Shown here: piece after piece, positions 59,779 to 64,000 of the stretch | Layout of the letters: each line of letters starts with the position of its first letter | Numbering within the stretch: position 1 is the stretch's first letter | Assembly: GCA_023396065.1 (NCBI GenBank) | Contig: JAEWXF010000028.1 | Coordinates: 254,823 to 318,822, forward strand | Direction of reading: 5' to 3' | DNA: 64,000 nucleotides | Source: Methanobacteriota archaeon | GTDB taxonomy: Archaea; Halobacteriota; Methanomicrobia; Methanomicrobiales; Methanocorpusculaceae | Program-made: the position numbers and the translations under genes | Notes under the pieces: generated by a model | The model's input: the letters and a program-made list of their open reading frames with translations, nothing else | Databases searched by the model: none | Told to the model about the DNA's origin: nothing

Positions 59779-60306
59779 ATGAGACCGAGCACATACATTC
59801 TCCTCTCTGTTTTGATAAATGTGGTCCTGCTTGCAGTCATAGGTATCATTGCATGTTCCGCAGCAGAACTGCCGGAAACAGGCCCGCAGGAACCCTACTC
59901 CAAAGCAGACTTCCGCATGTACGAAGCATCCGTAGCAGCCGGTCTGACCATGGACTATGAAGAGTACCTCATCCGGAAATATCCCCGAGAACACACCGAC
60001 CCGCGAAGCCAGCGGGCAAATCAGCAGTACTGGCTTACTGTAAATCCGGTAACGGAACGTGCTGCAGCCTGGATGGAAAATAAAACCGGACAGCCGATCA
60101 CCTGCATACATCTCACCGGAACGGATCTTTCCCGCTATCCGCTTATCGGCGAACTGCTTATTGCTGACGTCCCGTTCCCGGAAATACCAGCATTCCGATA
60201 CGAAATTACCGAACTCACGCCGCTGACCGGGGAACAGGTACTGATCGTCTGGAACGACTCGCTGTACTCGCTTAAGGCCGTGTATCCAAATCCGTACTGG
60301 TGGTAA
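59779..60306 (+). CDS. membrane-anchored sensor-like protein lacking the regulatory domain
   Basis: A 175-residue protein with one N-terminal membrane helix (STYILLSVLINVVLLAVIGII) and an external domain. VAAGLTMDYEEYLIRKYPREHTDP near 50-72 and LTGTDLSRYPLIGELLIADVPF near 112-134 align with the next protein (DHGLTLTYTEYLERKSPDR and ITDTKLLEHPPLADLFSAHIPF). It stops where the second membrane helix and winged helices of that protein would begin. It may partner or compete with it. The two genes are three bases apart. No known family. Confidence 0.65.
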   Translation: MRPSTYILLSVLINVVLLAVIGIIACSAAELPETGPQEPYSKADFRMYEASVAAGLTMDYEEYLIRKYPREHTDPRSQRANQQYWLTVNPVTERAAAWMENKTGQPITCIHLTGTDLSRYPLIGELLIADVPFPEIPAFRYEITELTPLTGEQVLIVWNDSLYSLKAVYPNPYWW

Positions 60307-60309
60307 AAC

Positions 60310-61362
60310 ATGAAGCCGGGCACACTACTGAGATGGTCAGTTGTATTGAACGTACTCCTGATTCTCTGTGCCTTCGGTCTGGTGTGGAGTATGACCGTCC
60401 CAATTGAAAAAGAAACAGGGATCACCTACTCAGAAATTCCCGGGACTTATCCCGAAAGCATGACCGTACGGGAATATCGCGATGCTGCAGACCATGGGCT
60501 TACCCTGACATACACCGAGTATCTCGAACGAAAATCACCGGACAGAAATTCAGATCTCTTCGGAGGGCCGTATTACTACCTGAGTCTGCATGAACTTCCG
60601 ATAGATCCGGACTTTCCGGCAGGGTCCCTGCGGATTGTAGAAATTACCGATACCAAGCTTTTGGAACATCCGCCGCTTGCAGATCTGTTTTCGGCACATA
60701 TTCCGTTTTCATTCGTCCGGGTAAATGTCTCGGAGATGCAGGAACTGGAACAGTTTGTCACCGATGAAGTGATTCTCTATCGGGACGGCATATTCTACGG
60801 ACATCTCGCGGTTGCGGAGCTCGTACTTGGGAGTCTGACGATACTCACTACAGGTTTCTGCATATTTGCCTACACCCGAAAGAAACTCTCCGAGGATCCG
60901 AACTCCCGGGAAATGATTCTCTGCCGGTTTGTTCTGGAACATCCGGGATGTATGATGCGGGATCTGACGATCAACACGGGATACTCACGGGGATCGGTTT
61001 CGTATCAGCTTTTGCGGCTGGAACGGGAAAAGAAAATTCGAAAAGACAAACATCACGGATGTGTCAGGTACTTTCCCCGGAAAGGTCAGACGGACCCGGA
61101 GGAACAAATTCTCAGGGATGTTCTGGAAAAGGACCGACCGTGTCGGATATTTTCCACAGTGTTGGACGAAGAGGGAATGTCACGGCAGAAGATCAGTGAA
61201 AAGACGAATATCCCGGTTTCCACAGTACGCTGGCATCTGGGACGGATGATGCTGGATGGAATTCTTCTGATGGAGAAATCGGGTGGAAAAACGCAGTATC
61301 GGGTATGTGAGGTATTCGCAGATGTGTATACCAGACTGCGGGATGAAAAAAGTGATGATTAA
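60310..61362 (+). CDS. membrane-anchored transcription regulator with two winged helices
   Basis: A 350-residue protein: membrane helix at about 8-29, an external domain paralogous to that of the protein before it, a second helix (about 165-190), then in the cytoplasm two winged-helix domains. The first has VLEHPGCMMRDLTINTGYSRGSVSYQLLRLEREKKI near 207-242, the second VLDEEGMSRQKISEKTNIPVSTVRWHLGRMMLDGIL near 285-320. This order suggests a one-component sensor that reads a signal outside and controls transcription from the membrane. The external block ELPI.. LLEHPPLADLF also echoes the C-terminal block of the three flanking lipoproteins. Its target genes are probably those neighbours; that is inference. 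Confidence 0.75.
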   Translation: MKPGTLLRWSVVLNVLLILCAFGLVWSMTVPIEKETGITYSEIPGTYPESMTVREYRDAADHGLTLTYTEYLERKSPDRNSDLFGGPYYYLSLHELPIDPDFPAGSLRIVEITDTKLLEHPPLADLFSAHIPFSFVRVNVSEMQELEQFVTDEVILYRDGIFYGHLAVAELVLGSLTILTTGFCIFAYTRKKLSEDPNSREMILCRFVLEHPGCMMRDLTINTGYSRGSVSYQLLRLEREKKIRKDKHHGCVRYFPRKGQTDPEEQILRDVLEKDRPCRIFSTVLDEEGMSRQKISEKTNIPVSTVRWHLGRMMLDGILLMEKSGGKTQYRVCEVFADVYTRLRDEKSDD

Positions 61363-62273
61363 GAGGCATAAATATAGGGAGCAAGACCGATACCTCCCTT
61401 TTCGAGGAAATAATTTTCCCGGTCGATTGAGAGGAACTGATGTACCCAAGGATGTGTCTGATAGAGGCCGTCAGCCGGGTGTGTTCCGTACACGGCAAAA
61501 ATCTCATCCGCTTCCGCCGGTGTGAGGAACACATCATACCCGCGAACCGGCTGGTCAGCGATGACGGCGGTTTTGTTCTCCGCAGCATAGAGCCGTGCCA
61601 GTGCAGGGTACCGGGCAAAGTCACTTTCGTTCAGCACATGGGAGATTTCCCCTGTGGGACAGCTAAGCATGACCGATTTCCTGGTCAGCCGGATCTCCGC
61701 AGGACCAAGAGGTTCCGGGTCTTCGTCACCGCCGGTTAGAAGAGAAACCAGATGAACCGGCTGGTCTCCTCCGGTGAGCGGCGTTATACTCAGTGAGATG
61801 TTTTGCCATCCGATAAACGTGGACATCTGATTGCCGTCTTCAAACGAGAGACGGAATGCGGTTGCGGGATCCGTATCATTCAGATGTCCGACGTACTCCG
61901 CGTAACCTTCGACACGTACGTTGAGATTCTGCAGAACAATCGTATATGGTTCACCGAAGATGGTGATGGTGAGTTCCGGGTTCGCAGCGCCGCCCGGGAT
62001 TGTGTTGTTGAAGAGGAAAAGACCGGCCTGTGTGTGATGCGTCAGGTTCAGATAATTTTGAATGGATGCCTGATAGGGAGAGATATTTTCAACCGGCGTG
62101 GTCATGCCGGGAATGGTAAACGGTTCTGCCGTGATGTTGCGCATAAACGGTTCCGGCGGGTCCTGCAAAGGAGAGGAGGATGAAGTTGCCTCAACCGGTT
62201 CATGATCTCCGAGGCACCCGGCTGCCGCCGTTGTAAGAACGAGGAGGAACAGGATGAGGACATATTTTCTCAT
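61359..62273 (-). CDS. lipoprotein with one prodomain-like beta module
   Basis: A 304-residue protein, lipobox TTAAAGCLGD near residue 19. The module begins PFTIPGMTTPVENIS near 50 (compare SFSIPGMTTSF in the first lipoprotein), with ITIFGEPYTIVLQ and YVGHLNDTDPATAFRLSF. The C-terminal block ESDFARYPALARLY, VFLTPAEADEIFAVYGT and ENYFLEKGGIGL matches MYVLEKGGIGL of the first. It overlaps the regulator gene by four bases end to end. ATG 62273 is chosen over a GTG three codons upstream. Confidence 0.72.
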   Translation of the reverse strand: MRKYVLILFLLVLTTAAAGCLGDHEPVEATSSSSPLQDPPEPFMRNITAEPFTIPGMTTPVENISPYQASIQNYLNLTHHTQAGLFLFNNTIPGGAANPELTITIFGEPYTIVLQNLNVRVEGYAEYVGHLNDTDPATAFRLSFEDGNQMSTFIGWQNISLSITPLTGGDQPVHLVSLLTGGDEDPEPLGPAEIRLTRKSVMLSCPTGEISHVLNESDFARYPALARLYAAENKTAVIADQPVRGYDVFLTPAEADEIFAVYGTHPADGLYQTHPWVHQFLSIDRENYFLEKGGIGLAPYIYAS

Positions 62274-62315
62274 GCTTAACACTGGATGCTATGAGAAGAA
62301 AAAGATTTCCCGGAT

Positions 62316-63704
62316 TTATCCCTGTCTGAGGAAATACGTTCCCGTGTTCCAGAGAAGATACTGATCAGACCCGAACTCGGAGATGAGGCGGTCCGCTTCT
62401 TCAGATGAAACCATAACCGTGTAGTTCTGGGGATTCGCGATACCGGTAACTCCCGCCTTGAGTGGCGGATGGATTCCCCAGATCATCTGGCGAAGTGCCG
62501 GATGGTTTGTCAGTATCTCATCAGTGAGCGTGATCGGGTGTTCACCGACAAAGTCGATGGGATATACCCGGATTAGCCTGAGTTCTCCTGCAGGAAGCTG
62601 AATAGAATCAGGGAACTCAGGGGGGAGGAGATCGAGGGTTGAGTAGACGAGATAGGGAGGGTTGGTAGTATTGGTAAAATATTCCCCGGTTTGCAGCGGG
62701 AGGATGGCAATGCGTTCGCCCGGCACGGCGATAGAACCATGAAGAAGTGTACCGTTCTGGAAGTGAACACCGAAAAATGTGGTGGAGTCGCTGTTCAGGC
62801 GCCCGTTAATGTCCAGATTTCCCCCGGGGTACTGCGTGAGAAAGATCTTTGAGTCTGCACTGGAAAGTTTGCCGATATATTCATGCAACGGGGTAAATTC
62901 TCCGCTGTCCTCGGACTCCACGCGCTGCATGGTTACGGTGTAGGAGTTGCCGTGAATGGTAACGGGAATTTCCAGAAAGGAAGCTCCCAGAGGCGGAATG
63001 GGATCATGGAAAAACACCACATCAAACTTCGGAATGGAGGGTGAAATGTGTACCGGCCCGTATTGGTTCAGAAATGCCGAGCTGTTCAGTGTTTCCGGGG
63101 ATACGAGGGTGGTGTGACCAACGACGGTGAAGATTGCATCCGAACTGTTGATCGCAGGAATCGGTGGAAGTTCCGGATAGGTGTCCTGATAGACAATATG
63201 CAGCGGGAGACCATTTGCCGTGGAAAGATAGAGTGGTTCGACATAGATCTGATGGTTTTTGTACGGGAACGACGCAAGAATTTCATTGTTTTGGGTAATG
63301 GTTATGCTGATGTGAGACTGGTAGTCTGACTCGTCAAGTGAGGCTGTGTATGAATCTATACCATCATCAACCATGTCCCAGTTGGCCCGGATGAGCCGGA
63401 CTGAGTACGCATCCCCGTATACGGTGAACGAAAGCGGATAAATTTCTGGTCGTTCGGTGAAAAGATCACCGAATGTCTGAATGGTGTAATCGCCGGTGTC
63501 CGGGAGAAGAAGCGGTGCTCCGTACCTCTCTATGGCATCTTCGTTTCTCAGATCAGCCGGGTTGATGAGTTCTGTTTTTTCAGGGATGTAAAAGGCCGAT
63601 GCGGCAGGATCACCTACAGCCGGGGTCTGGATACAGCCTGCTGCAGAGCAGATGAGGGCTGTCAACAGGAGAAGAAGAAAGAGGATAGGGCTTTGGACCG
63701 ACAT
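62316..63704 (-). CDS. lipoprotein with two prodomain-like beta modules
   Basis: A 462-residue protein with lipobox SAAGCIQT near residue 24. The first module has LSFTVYGDAYSVRLIRA, YTASLDESDYQSHISITI, ASFPYKNHQIYVEPLYLS and GLPLHIVYQ; the second starts FTVVGHTTLVSPETL near 190 with ITVHGNSYTVTMQRVES-type blocks. The C-terminal region DEILTNHPALRQMI and VMVSSEEADRLISEFGS is shared with the other two lipoproteins. A TATA box (CTATATATGT, 63728-63737 reversed) is ~30 bases ahead of its start. It lies beside the 5S rRNA gene. Confidence 0.75.
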   Translation of the reverse strand: MSVQSPILFLLLLLTALICSAAGCIQTPAVGDPAASAFYIPEKTELINPADLRNEDAIERYGAPLLLPDTGDYTIQTFGDLFTERPEIYPLSFTVYGDAYSVRLIRANWDMVDDGIDSYTASLDESDYQSHISITITQNNEILASFPYKNHQIYVEPLYLSTANGLPLHIVYQDTYPELPPIPAINSSDAIFTVVGHTTLVSPETLNSSAFLNQYGPVHISPSIPKFDVVFFHDPIPPLGASFLEIPVTIHGNSYTVTMQRVESEDSGEFTPLHEYIGKLSSADSKIFLTQYPGGNLDINGRLNSDSTTFFGVHFQNGTLLHGSIAVPGERIAILPLQTGEYFTNTTNPPYLVYSTLDLLPPEFPDSIQLPAGELRLIRVYPIDFVGEHPITLTDEILTNHPALRQMIWGIHPPLKAGVTGIANPQNYTVMVSSEEADRLISEFGSDQYLLWNTGTYFLRQG

Positions 63705-63727
63705 TAGGGGTTTATTGCGGTTATTTT

Positions 63728-63737
63728 CTATATATGT
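63728..63737 (-). promoter_or_regulatory. TATA box of the lipoprotein at 62316
   Basis: The minus strand reads ACATATATAG, about 28 bases before the ATG at 63704, again with a short leader. Confidence 0.5.
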
Positions 63738-63837
63738 TTATTGGCCATTGTATCATTCAATGGATCGCGTCAGTTTTTCCCCTCCGGAATCATACCGCGG
63801 GAAAGATCCGCAAACCGAACCGGCGGGATAACACCGG

Positions 63838-63905
63838 AGAAGAAAAAAACAAAACAACGACAAAAATCTAAACCCAAAAAAACATCACAAAACAATCAAT
63901 CAAAA
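63838..63905 (-). terminator. T-rich terminator region after the 5S rRNA gene
   Basis: On the minus strand this stretch is a series of T runs (TTTTTTTGGG, GTTTTGTTTTTTTC and others) directly after the 5S gene. Archaeal RNA polymerase stops at such runs, so it probably ends the rRNA operon. Confidence 0.55.
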
Positions 63906-63908
63906 GGA

Positions 63909-64000
63909 AGGGGGTGCAGCGTTGAATAGTTCCCGTGAATTCGCATATCACAGTACAGTATCCGACGTAAGAGAGCTTAACTGCCGGGTTCGGAATGGGT
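63909..64000 (-). rRNA. 5S rRNA, 3' part (truncated by window edge)
   Basis: The minus strand reads ACCCATTCCGAACCCGGCAG then TTAAGCTCTC, which is the universal 5S loop B/C region. It continues to CACGGGAACTATTCAACGCTG and ends near GCACCCCC. The first ~30 bases lie outside the window. The 23S gene is expected further along the minus strand. Confidence 0.85.

Overview
The window looks like chromosomal DNA of a methanogenic euryarchaeon, probably order Methanomicrobiales and possibly a Methanocorpusculum relative. No methanogenesis gene lies in the window, so this placement is inference. It rests on a UbiA-family enzyme of ether-lipid synthesis, an AK6-type kinase, the archaeal ApgM phosphoglycerate mutase, archaeal type IV pilins, a TrmB-family regulator, TATA-box promoters, PGF-CTERM-like surface proteins and DUF3821-type surface modules. 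The last are, to my knowledge, typical of Methanomicrobiales.

Layout. 1-7.3 kb: end of an MFS exporter, a PEGA-like surface protein, a hotdog thioesterase, a DJ-1 protein, a TPR-winged-helix protein overlapping a BrxD-like ATPase, two Cys-rich proteins and a class I aldolase. 8.2-14.7 kb: a compact metabolic operon (pyrG, guaA, argD, hisC, an AK6-like kinase, a CDP-alcohol phosphatidyltransferase). 14.7-20.7 kb: a zinc-ribbon protein, a bacterial-type catalase, an unusual SLC1 transporter with an N-terminal soluble domain, a low-molecular-weight phosphatase and a Fic protein. 20.7-26.2 kb: a phosphate island (pstS, fused pstC-pstA, pstB, phoU) facing a SpoVT/AbrB-PhoU regulator. 26.2-28.3 kb: an MFS transporter and a TrmB regulator whose promoters share one 20-bp inverted-repeat operator. 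28.3-33.5 kb: a stacked palindromic element, a surface protein, formate-tetrahydrofolate ligase, and two neighbouring pilin genes that both look frameshifted. 33.6-36.2 kb: tRNA-Thr(TGT), a pseudo-GTPase related to EF-Tu/SelB, a riboflavin-pathway reductase and a lipoprotein. 36.3-42.4 kb: an AddB/AddA-like helicase-nuclease pair, the second carrying palindromic repeats inside its reading frame. 42.4-47.2 kb: a sodium:solute symporter with a 36-residue partner, a frameshifted membrane protein, apgM and a DUF368 transporter. 47.4-53.6 kb: two tandem, modular giant surface proteins. 53.7-56.0 kb: three related zinc-ribbon proteins in one operon. 56.3-58.2 kb: a UbiA-family prenyltransferase, a bactofilin-like protein and a ferritin-like protein. 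58.2-63.7 kb: three lipoproteins sharing repeated extracytoplasmic modules, interleaved with a secreted sensor-like protein and a membrane-anchored double winged-helix regulator. 63.9-64 kb: the 3' part of a 5S rRNA gene on the minus strand.

The best candidates for something undescribed are the lipoprotein/membrane-regulator cluster at 58-63.7 kb, the palindromic elements (one inside addA), the three-gene zinc-ribbon operon and the TPR/BrxD-like pair. Three apparent frameshifts (two pilins, one membrane protein) may be real decay or variation, or sequencing error. Only read-level data can tell.
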